From Kaistella carnis (GTDB lineage Bacteria; Bacteroidota; Bacteroidia; Flavobacteriales; Weeksellaceae), in NCBI RefSeq assembly GCF_003860585.1, contig NZ_CP034159.1, positions 1,798,001 through 1,862,000 of the forward strand: a stretch of DNA of 64,000 nucleotides, given 5' to 3'. Of this stretch, positions 8,291 to 16,642 are shown piece after piece. Made by a program: the position numbers and the translations under genes. Position 1 is the first letter of the stretch; the number at the start of each line of letters is the position of its first letter. The notes under the pieces are model-generated. The model was not told the origin of the DNA and did no database searches. It saw only the letters and a program-made list of their open reading frames with translations.

Positions 8291-8950
8291 CTAAAAAGAG
8301 TAGGCAACATTCCAAGAAAATCCCATGTTAAATTTGGCAGAACTCTTGCCAAATCCCGGAACGATCATTGGTTTGATTTCTTCCTGCGTAGTGGAGAAGA
8401 TAAGGTATTTGGGCTGTGCATTTACTTCTATATAAAATGGAGATTCAAAGAGTTGCACTCGGCCTCCAATACTGGCTTCAATCCAGTATGAACTTTGTGT
8501 AGACTCCGGAAATGCCTGAGAAACTTCACTGTCTCCAAAACCACGAATGGGCACCGATTTATATTCCTGAGAATAAAAAGAACCCGCGGCTTTGCCGCCC
8601 ACGTAAAATCCATTCTTGGGATTCTGTTTGTCGAAAGCCAACATATAAAGTCCTCCTAATCTTACGAAAGGACCATTTGCTGAAACATCATAACCATTTT
8701 TTTGGTAGATATTTTTTTCAAAACCGGCATCTGCAACCGCATACCAATTGTTTTTAATATTGGAATAAATAAAACCCTGAAACAGTTTACGATCAGAAAA
8801 TGCAGCGGCTCCGGCATTCAAAACATCCAGACCCACCATAAAATTTGGTTCATACGTCCATTTTTTCTGAAGTGAATCCTGATCCTTTTGTGCAAAAGCA
8901 ATTACGAACAGAAAACTAAAAAAGAAGGAAAAGATGCGTTTTGCTTTCAT
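8291..8950 (-). CDS. Probable outer-membrane beta-barrel protein (DUF6048-like)
   Basis: A 219-aa protein with a signal peptide (MKAKRIFSFFFSFLFVIAFA, cut before QKD). The rest shows alternating hydrophobic and polar residues, many Gly and aromatic residues, and ends in aromatic SWNVAYSF, as expected for a barrel inserted by the BAM complex. I place it near the DUF6048 proteins that sit behind rlmD in flavobacteria; this is from memory of gene order and length. Its ATG (8950) lies 35 nt inside the end of the upstream lipoprotein gene, so the two are probably translated together. No ligand or enzyme activity can be proposed. Confidence 0.75.
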   Translation of the reverse strand: MKAKRIFSFFFSFLFVIAFAQKDQDSLQKKWTYEPNFMVGLDVLNAGAAAFSDRKLFQGFIYSNIKNNWYAVADAGFEKNIYQKNGYDVSANGPFVRLGGLYMLAFDKQNPKNGFYVGGKAAGSFYSQEYKSVPIRGFGDSEVSQAFPESTQSSYWIEASIGGRVQLFESPFYIEVNAQPKYLIFSTTQEEIKPMIVPGFGKSSAKFNMGFSWNVAYSF

Positions 8951-9395
8951 CGATGATCTGGGTTTGATTTTGTTCTAAAGCTTTTACAGCATTGGGCACA
9001 ACCAATTCTGAGTTTACATTTTCATAGAGTCTTTTAATTCCGCAAGCGGGAGAAACATATTCTGATTTGGTGGTATAATTAACTGTTATTTCTGAATTAA
9101 CCTCGTCCCGCGACAATCCGACATAGACTTTAGTAAAGGGAGTGTCATCAACGCGCAACGGAATTAAAACAGAATCCGTTTTTACCACGCTGCCAAAAAC
9201 CGGAATTGGTCCCTGACCATAATCTATTTTTATAAAAAGAGAATCCAATGTCTTCATCTTACCTGTTGCCTGCGTTTTAAATTTAATCTTCATGCGAGGC
9301 GAAGCTTCACCACCAATGCAGATGTCGTCATCACTTCCACAGGAAAAAAGAGAAAGTAGAAAGAGGGAAACAAAAAGTGTTTTCAAAAACTTCAT
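8916..9395 (-). CDS. Predicted lipoprotein (DUF6452-like)
   Basis: A 159-aa protein with a lipoprotein signal: hydrophobic stretch, then LFSCGSDDD, where the Cys would be lipid-modified and the run of acidic residues after it is common in surface-exposed Bacteroidetes lipoproteins. I chose ATG 9395; a TTG one codon upstream (9398) is less likely. The remainder looks like beta-strands with two more Cys (in DDICIG and SPACGI). It resembles DUF6452 proteins, which in flavobacteria lie between rlmD and a DUF6048 gene, exactly as here. It starts 18 nt after the rlmD stop and overlaps the barrel gene by 35 nt, so the three genes form one operon. Role unknown, likely at the outer membrane. Confidence 0.78.
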   Translation of the reverse strand: MKFLKTLFVSLFLLSLFSCGSDDDICIGGEASPRMKIKFKTQATGKMKTLDSLFIKIDYGQGPIPVFGSVVKTDSVLIPLRVDDTPFTKVYVGLSRDEVNSEITVNYTTKSEYVSPACGIKRLYENVNSELVVPNAVKALEQNQTQIIDESKTHLFLLF

Positions 9396-9413
9396 CAATT
9401 AAATTTAAAGGAA

Positions 9414-10823
9414 TTAAATCTTTACCAAAAGTGCAATATTTTCAACATGATGCGTCTGCGGAAACATGTCAACCGGCAAGATTTTAACCAATTTATACTG
9501 CTCTTTCATCAAAGCCAGATCTCGCGCCTGTGTTGCCGAATTACAACTCACATACACGATTTTTTCCGGAGCAATCTTCAAAATCTGCTCTACCACTTTT
9601 TGATGCATTCCGTCTCTCGGCGGATCGGTAATCAAGACATCAGCTTTTGGATGCTGGGCGATAAATTCATCATTAAAGATTTCTTTCATATCACCACAAT
9701 AAAAAGTACAGTTGTCAAGACCATTTAATTCTGCATGCTCTTTTGCCGCATTGATCGATTCCTGAACAGACTCAATTCCGATGACCTGTTTTGCTTTCCG
9801 CGCAACATATTGTGCAATTGTTCCGGTACCCGTATAAAGATCATATACAACCTCATCCCCTTTTAGATCGGCAAATTCTAAGGTCTTAGCGTATAAATTT
9901 AAAGCTTGTTTATAATTGGTTTGGAAAAAAGATTTCGGCCCGATTTTAAATTTCAAACCTTCCATTTCTTCCATTAAAAAGCCATCGCCGAAATAAGTCT
10001 CTACATTTTGATCATAAATGGAGTCATTTTGTTTTGAATTAATAGCAAACATCAACGTTTTAATTTCCGGGAATTTACTCAATAGGAAATCGAACATTTT
10101 CTGCATATTTTCTTTCTCTTTTCGGAAGAGCTGGAAAAGAACCATCCATTCTCCTTTTGAGTTTTGACGAAACATAACTGTTCTTAAAAAACCTGCCTGA
10201 TTTCGAACATCAAAAAATTCTAAGCCGTTATCAACCGCATAATTTCTAATGGCCAAACGGATTGCATTCGAGGGATCTTCCTGAAGAAAACATTCTTTCA
10301 AATCCAAAATCTTGCTCCACATTCCGGGAATATGAAAACCTAAAGCATCTCTGTTACCGTAATTTTCTTCGGCACTGATTTCATATTGGGTTAACCAACG
10401 GGCATTGGAGAAAGAAAATTCCATTTTATTACGATAGAAATATTGATCTTCGCTTCCAAGAATCGGTAAGGTTTCGAAATCTTCGATCCCTGCAATTCTT
10501 TTAATATGATTAAAAACTTCGTCCTGTTTAAATTCAAGTTGCTTTTCATAGGAAAGGTTCTGCCATTTGCAACCGCCACACACGCCGAAATGAATACATC
10601 TCGGCTCTACACGATAAGGAGATTTTTCTACAATCTCGGCGACATCACATTCGAAGTAATTGGATTTCGATTTCTTTACGCGCGCATTCACAACATCGCC
10701 GGGAACAGCGCCGGAAACCAAAACTGTTTTTCCTTCCGCTGTTTTACCAACTGCAACTCCTTTAGACCCAGCTGAAACCAGCTTAATATTTTCTAGAACA
10801 ATATTCTTATTTCTCTTTCTCAT
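9414..10823 (-). CDS. rlmD: 23S rRNA (uracil-5-)-methyltransferase, RlmD/RumA family
   Basis: Makes m5U in 23S rRNA (U1939 in E. coli) from AdoMet. The 469-aa product has an N-terminal TRAM domain (about residues 8-65), four Cys that should hold a [4Fe-4S] cluster (C76, C82, C85 and C178; pattern CX5CX2C...C), an AdoMet-binding region (YDLYTGTGTIAQY) and the catalytic motif YVSCN with C427. The closing HHVENIALL supplies the general-base Glu (E461). Length and motif order fit RlmD; RlmCD-type activity on U747 cannot be excluded. It heads an operon with the two envelope genes behind it. A TAnnTTTG box at 10841-10848 would give a short leader of about 12 nt. Confidence 0.93.
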   Translation of the reverse strand: MRKRNKNIVLENIKLVSAGSKGVAVGKTAEGKTVLVSGAVPGDVVNARVKKSKSNYFECDVAEIVEKSPYRVEPRCIHFGVCGGCKWQNLSYEKQLEFKQDEVFNHIKRIAGIEDFETLPILGSEDQYFYRNKMEFSFSNARWLTQYEISAEENYGNRDALGFHIPGMWSKILDLKECFLQEDPSNAIRLAIRNYAVDNGLEFFDVRNQAGFLRTVMFRQNSKGEWMVLFQLFRKEKENMQKMFDFLLSKFPEIKTLMFAINSKQNDSIYDQNVETYFGDGFLMEEMEGLKFKIGPKSFFQTNYKQALNLYAKTLEFADLKGDEVVYDLYTGTGTIAQYVARKAKQVIGIESVQESINAAKEHAELNGLDNCTFYCGDMKEIFNDEFIAQHPKADVLITDPPRDGMHQKVVEQILKIAPEKIVYVSCNSATQARDLALMKEQYKLVKILPVDMFPQTHHVENIALLVKI

Positions 10824-10840
10824 AGAATTTAATCTGAAGG

Positions 10841-10848
10841 CAAAAGTA
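10841..10848 (-). promoter_or_regulatory. Predicted -7 box of the rlmD operon
   Basis: CAAAAGTA reads TACTTTTG on the minus strand, a full TAnnTTTG match, ending 18 nt before the ATG. No convincing -33 box. Confidence 0.45.
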
Positions 10849-10925
10849 AGGTTTTAAAATAAAAAAATGGGTAAGTCGCCCGCATTGTATTCTTTTTTAA
10901 ATTAAAGAAAATAATTTACCAAAAA

Positions 10926-11234
10926 CTAATCACTTCCCTTTAAATAATAATCACGGCCGCGTAAATAGAAAAAGCCGATGAGACCACCGGAAAAAAGAAT
11001 AGCGACGGTCCAGAGATATTTACCATTGACGTTATTACTAAAAACATCGATGATTAAAATGACCGATGCTGCAAAACTCGATATCAATCCCACATAAACA
11101 AGCAAGCTTCCAACTTTTGGTGGAACTCCTAAAGCCGGGACATCAAAAGATATGGTGAAAAAACTAAAAGCAAATCCCACCAGGATAAGCAAATAAACCA
11201 TATTTAAAGGAAGAAGAAGTTTTTTTCTCATCAT
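10926..11234 (-). CDS. Small membrane protein, function unknown
   Basis: A protein of about 102 aa with three predicted membrane helices (near residues 8-27, 37-60 and 68-85 from the start chosen), ending in the charged YLRGRDYYLKGSD. The open frame reaches upstream to 11288, but that part overlaps the terminator of the gene before it and codes for an unlikely N-terminus. The tandem ATGs at 11234 and 11231 (MMRKK) are the better starts. Family not recognised. It sits between the TlpA-like lipoprotein gene and rlmD, and no promoter box is obvious. Confidence 0.6.
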   Translation of the reverse strand: MMRKKLLLPLNMVYLLILVGFAFSFFTISFDVPALGVPPKVGSLLVYVGLISSFAASVILIIDVFSNNVNGKYLWTVAILFSGGLIGFFYLRGRDYYLKGSD

Positions 11235-11253
11235 TTTAATTTTGATTAAATAT

Positions 11254-11283
11254 AAAAAAAATCCTGCACAATAATGTACAGGA
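11254..11283 (-). terminator. Terminator of the TlpA-like lipoprotein gene
   Basis: On the minus strand TCCTGTAC and GTGCAGGA form an 8-bp stem (one G-U pair) with a 6-nt loop, followed by eight T (A-run 11254-11261). It lies 26 nt after the stop at 11309. Confidence 0.8.
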
Positions 11284-11308
11284 CTCATTCTTTCAAATTA
11301 TATGCTCT

Positions 11309-12817
11309 TTATTTTGTCGCAGGAGCGGGCTGCAAAGACGGAGCAACTAAGTCATTTTGCAAAGTTACTTCTGGAGCTGCTTCTGGAGCTTTCAAGCCCG
11401 TCATTTTATCTAATACCTTAATTAATTCCTCATCTCCTAAATTATAGAAGAATTTACTTGCAATTTTTCCCTCTTTATCTAACACTACAAATGAGGGAAG
11501 TTTGAATCCGTAAATTCCTAAATCTTTTGCAATTTGAGAATTCATTCCATTTTCTGCATAAACATTGGTTCCCGGAATATCTTTTAAAAGCGCATTGCTT
11601 GTTTTCACAAACTGATCTTTGGTATCATCCAGATTTACAAAAACGAAATCCATTTTTGACTGATAAAATTTCGCAACTTCTTTTAAAACAGGTACAGTAG
11701 CTTCTGCAATATAAGGGTTCCAAGACGCGTAAAACAGAACCATTGTTGGTTTCGCTTTGGAAGCTCCCATTTTGAAATCTCCTCCGTCTTGCTTAACCAG
11801 CTTCGCGGTAGGAAATGCATCACCAATTTTAGGTCCGGAAATAACAAACTGAATTTGTTTCAGATCTTTTTTTATTTCGGAATCTTTAATTTTTTCATCG
11901 ATGATTTTGCTCACTTTCGCTGCGTTTTCCGGCGTTGTTGAAGGACTGATATCACCGGTGGTCATAACATAAGCCAATAGATAATCTTTCGCCAATTGCG
12001 GCATATCTTTTTTCGTATCTAAGAAATTAGAGAATAAAACGGAAGAAATTTCTGTTCCTCCTTTATTATTCGCGTCATGGAATGTTTGAAATTCCTTGCT
12101 TACTTTTCCTAAAAGATAGTTTCTGTAGATCGGCTGATTCTTAAGAAGACGTGTATCATCTTTTCTTAATTTCTCTTCGATATCCGTAAAGTTTTTGGAA
12201 ACTTTAAAGTTTGGATTTTGACTCGCTTGTGGACGGTTCATTTCATATTGATTCATTAAACCTAAAATACTGGCGTTCAATTCGTCTTTCTTCCACTGGA
12301 GCACATCACTGTCCGGCGAAGTTTTAGCAGCAGCTTTATCGATGTTTTTCTCCAGTTCTGAACGGATTTTTTCTGCTTCCTTTAAAAACGCAGGTTCATC
12401 TTTACTTACCAATTCACCAACATTGATTTTTGCTGCATAGGTTTGAATTAAATTGGTAGCTTCCTGTAAAAAGTCATTATTTTTCTTGCCGTCACCTGTT
12501 ACTGTAAATTTCGTAGGGAAATTTGCTGCTTCACCGGAGATATTTATTTTCTGACCACCTTTTAAATAAATCATGGCTTGCTTTCCTGCATAGCTCATAA
12601 TATACATTCCGTCTTTAGGAGCATCAAAACTCCCGGAGAAATTTCCTTTCGCATCAACACCAATATTGATCAAGGGAAGCGTTGCCACACCTGAAGCTTC
12701 AATAAATTCAATTCTTTCTAATGGAGAGCCGCCCGCAAAATTACCGGTAACCTCAACCTTTTTCGAACATGACATTGCAACAAAGGCAATCATTAGCATG
12801 AAAAAATACTTACTCAT
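11309..12817 (-). CDS. TlpA-like lipoprotein with DUF4369-type N-terminus, lacking the CxxC motif
   Basis: A 502-aa predicted lipoprotein (lipobox AMSCSKK, lipidated C17). Residues 20-110 look like the DUF4369 beta domain that often precedes thioredoxin modules in Bacteroidetes. Residues 120-325 are helical, and residues 330-475 form a thioredoxin/TlpA-like fold: IGDAFPTAKL, then TMVLFYASW, then a cis-Pro loop (KLPSFVVLD). Where TlpA proteins have WCxxC the sequence reads W366-N-P-Y, so there is no redox-active Cys pair and no thiol-disulfide chemistry is expected. It may be a structural or binding protein at the membrane. The tail is Ala/Pro-rich (APEAAPEVTL...PAPATK). Single-gene unit with its own terminator. 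Confidence 0.88.
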   Translation of the reverse strand: MSKYFFMLMIAFVAMSCSKKVEVTGNFAGGSPLERIEFIEASGVATLPLINIGVDAKGNFSGSFDAPKDGMYIMSYAGKQAMIYLKGGQKINISGEAANFPTKFTVTGDGKKNNDFLQEATNLIQTYAAKINVGELVSKDEPAFLKEAEKIRSELEKNIDKAAAKTSPDSDVLQWKKDELNASILGLMNQYEMNRPQASQNPNFKVSKNFTDIEEKLRKDDTRLLKNQPIYRNYLLGKVSKEFQTFHDANNKGGTEISSVLFSNFLDTKKDMPQLAKDYLLAYVMTTGDISPSTTPENAAKVSKIIDEKIKDSEIKKDLKQIQFVISGPKIGDAFPTAKLVKQDGGDFKMGASKAKPTMVLFYASWNPYIAEATVPVLKEVAKFYQSKMDFVFVNLDDTKDQFVKTSNALLKDIPGTNVYAENGMNSQIAKDLGIYGFKLPSFVVLDKEGKIASKFFYNLGDEELIKVLDKMTGLKAPEAAPEVTLQNDLVAPSLQPAPATK

Positions 12818-12880
12818 CTTATTGTTTTTCTTTTTTAAAGTCTGTTATATAAAAATTAGGAATCGAACTCTAATTTGCGG

Positions 12881-12888
12881 CAAAAATA
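12881..12888 (-). promoter_or_regulatory. Predicted -7 box of the TlpA-like gene
   Basis: CAAAAATA reads TATTTTTG on the minus strand, a TAnnTTTG match, giving a leader of about 57 nt. No clear -33 box. Confidence 0.4.
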
Positions 12889-12944
12889 AGGTATTCGTTG
12901 AGTTAATTAAAATTAATTGGTCACAATTATGAAAGTTTAACAAA

Positions 12945-12980
12945 GAAAAAAGCTGCTTTCATCTCTGAAAACAGCTTTTA
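12945..12980 (-). terminator. Terminator of the sdhCAB operon
   Basis: On the minus strand AAAGCTG-TTTTC pairs with GAAAG-CAGCTTT around a short loop, followed by a run of T (A-run 12946-12951). It lies about 20 nt after the sdhB stop at 12999. Confidence 0.8.
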
Positions 12981-12998
12981 TACATTTTGGCTAAAATT

Positions 12999-13766
12999 TT
13001 AACCTTTATCCAGAGTCGCTGCCATATATTCACGGTTCATTCTGGCGATGACAGAAAGGCTAATTCCTTTCGGACATTCTACCTCACAAGCACCAGTATT
13101 TGAGCAGTTACCAAATCCTTCTTCATCCATCGCTTTCACCATATTCAGCACTCTTCGTTCTGCTTCTACTCTACCTTGAGGTAGTAATGCGAACTGAGAA
13201 ACTTTCGCTCCTACGAACAACATTGCAGAACCATTTTTACAGGTTGCAACACAGGCACCACAACCGATACAGGCAGCAGCATCCATGGCATGATCAGCAT
13301 CATCTTTTGGAACCGGAATCGCGTTTGCATCCAAGGTATTCCCGGAGGTGTTTACCGAAATAAATCCACCAGCAGCCATAACTCTGTCAAAAGAGCTTCG
13401 GTCTACCACTAAATCTTTAATAATTGGAAAAGCCGCACTTCTCCAAGGTTCAATATGAATGGTTTCTCCATCTTTGAACATTCTCATATGCAACTGACAG
13501 GTAGTAATTCCCGTATCTGGACCATGAGGGCGCCCGTTAATATAAAGAGAACACATTCCACAAATTCCTTCTCTACAATCATGGTCAAAAGCAATAGGCT
13601 CCTTACCTTCATTGTTAAGGTTCTCGTTGAGCATATCCAACATTTCCAAGAATGACGAATCGGTGGAAACATCAGAAATTTTGTAGGTCTCGAACTGTCC
13701 TTTTGATTTATTATTTTTCTGTCTCCAAATTTTCAGAGTCAGGCTTAATCCTTTTTTTGCACTCAT
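12999..13766 (-). CDS. sdhB: Succinate dehydrogenase / fumarate reductase iron-sulfur subunit
   Basis: Passes electrons from the flavin of SdhA through three Fe-S clusters to the membrane quinone site. The 255-aa protein has the [2Fe-2S] set C64, C69, C72 (CREGICGMC) and C90, and two sets for the [4Fe-4S] and [3Fe-4S] centres: C166-x2-C169-x2-C172-x3-C176 ([11 protein letters not shown]) and C221, C227, C231 near [12 protein letters not shown]. The family direction (succinate oxidation or fumarate reduction) cannot be told from sequence; with gltA in the same genome a TCA role is natural. It follows sdhA by 20 nt, last gene of sdhCAB. Confidence 0.96.
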   Translation of the reverse strand: MSAKKGLSLTLKIWRQKNNKSKGQFETYKISDVSTDSSFLEMLDMLNENLNNEGKEPIAFDHDCREGICGMCSLYINGRPHGPDTGITTCQLHMRMFKDGETIHIEPWRSAAFPIIKDLVVDRSSFDRVMAAGGFISVNTSGNTLDANAIPVPKDDADHAMDAAACIGCGACVATCKNGSAMLFVGAKVSQFALLPQGRVEAERRVLNMVKAMDEEGFGNCSNTGACEVECPKGISLSVIARMNREYMAATLDKG

Positions 13767-13786
13767 TTTTTTATATATTTTGGAGA

Positions 13787-15799
13787 TTATTTATAACTTC
13801 TTGTTTTAACTTCGATATTTTCATAAATCAATTCCTCCTTATGCATCACTTCTTGATTGATGTCCATGCCTTTATATTCCCAAGCAGCTACGTACTTGAA
13901 GTTTTCATCATCTCTTTCTGCTTCACCTTCCGGCGTTGCGTGATCCCATCTAAAATGCCCTCCACAAGATTCTTCTCTTTCGAGCGCATCTTTCGCCATC
14001 AACTGTCCTAACTCCAGGAAGTCGGCAACTCTGAAGGCTTTTTCTAATTCCATGTTCATGCCTGTTGCATCACCCGGAACTTTTACGTTTGCCCAGAATT
14101 CTTTTCTTACTTCTTCAATCTCCGCAATTGCTTCCCGTAAACCTTCAGGAGTTCTTCCCATCCCAACTTTGTTCCACATAATGTGACCTAATTTCTTATG
14201 GAAATAATCTACACTGTGTATTCCTTTATTATTAATGAAGAAGTTTACTTTATCCTGAATTTCTTTTTCAGCAACATCAAATTCTGCAGCGTTTGTCGGA
14301 ATTGCTCCGGTTCTAATATCTGCAGCCAGATAATCTGCAATGGTGTAAGGAAGTACGAAATAACCGTCGGCTAAACCTTGCATCAATGCTGAAGCTCCCA
14401 ACCTGTTTGCCCCGTGATCAGAGAAATTAGCTTCCCCAATAACGAAACATCCCGGGATGGTAGATTGTAAATTATAATCAACCCAAACGCCACCCATGGT
14501 GTAGTGAACTGCCGGATAAATTTTCATCGGGGTTACATATGGATTGTCAGCTGTAATTTTTTCGTACATCACGAAAAGGTTACCATATTTCTCTTCAATC
14601 CAAGCTTTTCCTAAGTCGTAGATCTGCTGCTCGGTTGGGTTATGAATATTTTTCTCGATGGCAGCTTCTTTTCCTTTCTTCTGAATCTCGGTAGAGAAAT
14701 CAAGATATACACCTTCGTGGGTATCATTATTTTCGATTCCGTAACCCGCATCACATCTTTCTTTTGCTGCTCTGGACGCTACGTCTCTTGGCACCAAGTT
14801 TCCAAATGCAGGATATCTTCTTTCCAGATAATAATCACGATTTTCCGGGGCGATATTTTCAGGTTTCAGTTTTCCTTCACGGATTGCAACTGCATCATCT
14901 ATATTTTTAGGAACCCAAATTCTACCTGAGTTTCTTAAAGATTCTGACATCAGCGTCAGTTTTGACTGTGCCGTCCCATGTACCGGAATACAAGTCGGGT
15001 GAATCTGTACGTAACAAGGGTTTGCGAAATACGCTCCTTTTTTATGAATTTTCCAGGCAGCTGAAACGTTTGATCCCATTGCATTCGTTGAAAGGAAATA
15101 AACATTTCCGTATCCTCCGGAAGCGATAACAACCGCGTGAGCAGAATGTCTTTCAATTTCGCCGGTCACCAAATTTCTGGCAATAATTCCTCTGGCTTTA
15201 CCATCGATGATCACCAACTCCATCATTTCATGGCGGTTGTACATTTTTATTCTTCCTTTACCGATTTGTCGGCTCATTGCGGAATAAGCACCTAATAAAA
15301 GTTGTTGTCCTGTCTGTCCTTTTGCATAAAAGGTTCTTTTAACCTGTACACCTCCGAAAGAACGGTTATCTAACTGGCCTCCATATTCACGTCCGAAAGG
15401 AACTCCCTGTGCAACACACTGGTCAATAATCGACGCAGAAACTTCTGCAAGTCTATATACGTTTGCTTCTCTTGAACGGTAATCCCCACCTTTTATGGTA
15501 TCGTAGAATAAACGGTATACTGAATCCCCGTCTCCCTGATAATTTTTAGCAGCATTAATTCCCCCTTGTGCAGCAATTGAGTGTGCACGTCTTGGAGAAT
15601 CCTGATAACAGAATGCTTTTACATTATAACCTTGTTCTGCTAATGTTGCAGCGGCTGAACCTCCTGCCAAACCTGTTCCCACTACGATGATATCAATTTT
15701 ATCACGGTTGTTTGGGGAAACCAAGTTCATATGATCTTTATGATTTTTCCATTTGTCCGCTAATGGACCTGCCGGAATTTTTGAATCTAATTTGCTCAT
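13787..15799 (-). CDS. sdhA: Succinate dehydrogenase / fumarate reductase flavoprotein subunit
   Basis: The catalytic subunit, with covalently bound FAD, facing the cytoplasm. The 670-aa protein has the dinucleotide fold [17 protein letters not shown] at 41-57 and the FAD-linking His73 in AHSIAAQGG. It also has the active-site segments [10 protein letters not shown] and [16 protein letters not shown], which carry the substrate-binding His and Arg, and the family block [17 protein letters not shown]. The length fits the Bacteroidetes type, which is longer than the roughly 590 aa of E. coli. It lies between sdhC and sdhB in one operon. Confidence 0.97.
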   Translation of the reverse strand: MSKLDSKIPAGPLADKWKNHKDHMNLVSPNNRDKIDIIVVGTGLAGGSAAATLAEQGYNVKAFCYQDSPRRAHSIAAQGGINAAKNYQGDGDSVYRLFYDTIKGGDYRSREANVYRLAEVSASIIDQCVAQGVPFGREYGGQLDNRSFGGVQVKRTFYAKGQTGQQLLLGAYSAMSRQIGKGRIKMYNRHEMMELVIIDGKARGIIARNLVTGEIERHSAHAVVIASGGYGNVYFLSTNAMGSNVSAAWKIHKKGAYFANPCYVQIHPTCIPVHGTAQSKLTLMSESLRNSGRIWVPKNIDDAVAIREGKLKPENIAPENRDYYLERRYPAFGNLVPRDVASRAAKERCDAGYGIENNDTHEGVYLDFSTEIQKKGKEAAIEKNIHNPTEQQIYDLGKAWIEEKYGNLFVMYEKITADNPYVTPMKIYPAVHYTMGGVWVDYNLQSTIPGCFVIGEANFSDHGANRLGASALMQGLADGYFVLPYTIADYLAADIRTGAIPTNAAEFDVAEKEIQDKVNFFINNKGIHSVDYFHKKLGHIMWNKVGMGRTPEGLREAIAEIEEVRKEFWANVKVPGDATGMNMELEKAFRVADFLELGQLMAKDALEREESCGGHFRWDHATPEGEAERDDENFKYVAAWEYKGMDINQEVMHKEELIYENIEVKTRSYK

Positions 15800-15856
15800 T
15801 TTTAGAGATTTTAAGTTTTAAATTTTAAATTTTAATGTCGTTTAAAAACTTAAAAT

Positions 15857-16519
15857 TTATTGAGTTAAGAAGTGAAAAACTGCGATAAAAATAAAACCTG
15901 CCGGAATAAGGATTGAATACCAATTTCCCACCGCTTTAATTACCGGAGTGTATTTAGGATGTCTTGCTCCAACAGACTGGAATGACGATTGAAAACCGTG
16001 CGCCAAGTGCAAACCTAATAGAATGAAAGCAACTACATAGAAAATGACTCTTCCGATATTTGCAAATCTAGCGTGCAACTCCGGCCAAAATCTAGCTTCA
16101 TCAGGTGTATTTCCCTGGATGTATTTAAAATCCATCTCATGCCACCAGAAATCATACATGTGTAATCCTAAAAATGCCAAAACCACCAACCCGGAAATAA
16201 TCATATTTCTAGACATCCACGTGGAGTTTGCAGAAGAACCGTTCACAGCATATTTAATTGGCCTTGCATTTCTGTTTTTAATTTCCAGAACAAATCCCAT
16301 AATAAAATGGAAAATAACTGCAAAACCCAGGATCGGTTGCATCAAAAATTGAACTAAGGGATTGTAACCCATAAATTCTGATGCACCATTGTAGGCATCC
16401 TGACTAATAACTGAGAGTAAATTCACCGCAAGGTGGATAATTAGGAAAATGAGCAAAAACATCGCAGACAATGCCATTGCGTACTTTCTACCAATAGTAG
16501 AACTTGTTAATCCTGCCAT
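15857..16519 (-). CDS. sdhC: Succinate dehydrogenase cytochrome b subunit (b558 family)
   Basis: The single membrane anchor of the complex; it holds haem b and the menaquinone site. The 220-aa protein has about five membrane helices (residues 14-36, 60-80, 104-124, 156-178 and 196-217). His residues in or next to them (LIIHLAV, FGLHMYDF-like LGLHMYDF, LGLHLAHGF, AVFHFL) can serve as haem ligands. One large SdhC with no SdhD is the arrangement known from Bacteroidetes and Bacillus-type enzymes. It is first in sdhCAB; a TAnnTTTG box lies 27 nt upstream of the ATG. Confidence 0.94.
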   Translation of the reverse strand: MAGLTSSTIGRKYAMALSAMFLLIFLIIHLAVNLLSVISQDAYNGASEFMGYNPLVQFLMQPILGFAVIFHFIMGFVLEIKNRNARPIKYAVNGSSANSTWMSRNMIISGLVVLAFLGLHMYDFWWHEMDFKYIQGNTPDEARFWPELHARFANIGRVIFYVVAFILLGLHLAHGFQSSFQSVGARHPKYTPVIKAVGNWYSILIPAGFIFIAVFHFLTQ

Positions 16520-16545
16520 AATTAATGTTTAAATTTGAATTCTTA

Positions 16546-16553
16546 CAAAGTTA
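16546..16553 (-). promoter_or_regulatory. Predicted -7 box of sdhCAB
   Basis: CAAAGTTA reads TAACTTTG on the minus strand, a full TAnnTTTG match. Start near 16541, leader of about 22 nt. The -33 box is not clear. Confidence 0.5.
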
Positions 16554-16642
16554 GAAAATTGCAGAGCGATTACCACGTGAGAAATGTCAGAATATTTTAG
16601 TTTGTAATCTTTCTAAATAAGATGGCGATAGAAGCGTTCGGT

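Noticed and set aside
10926..11288. Full-length 120-aa reading of the small membrane protein
   Set aside because: The first 18 residues are coded by the terminator of the upstream gene.
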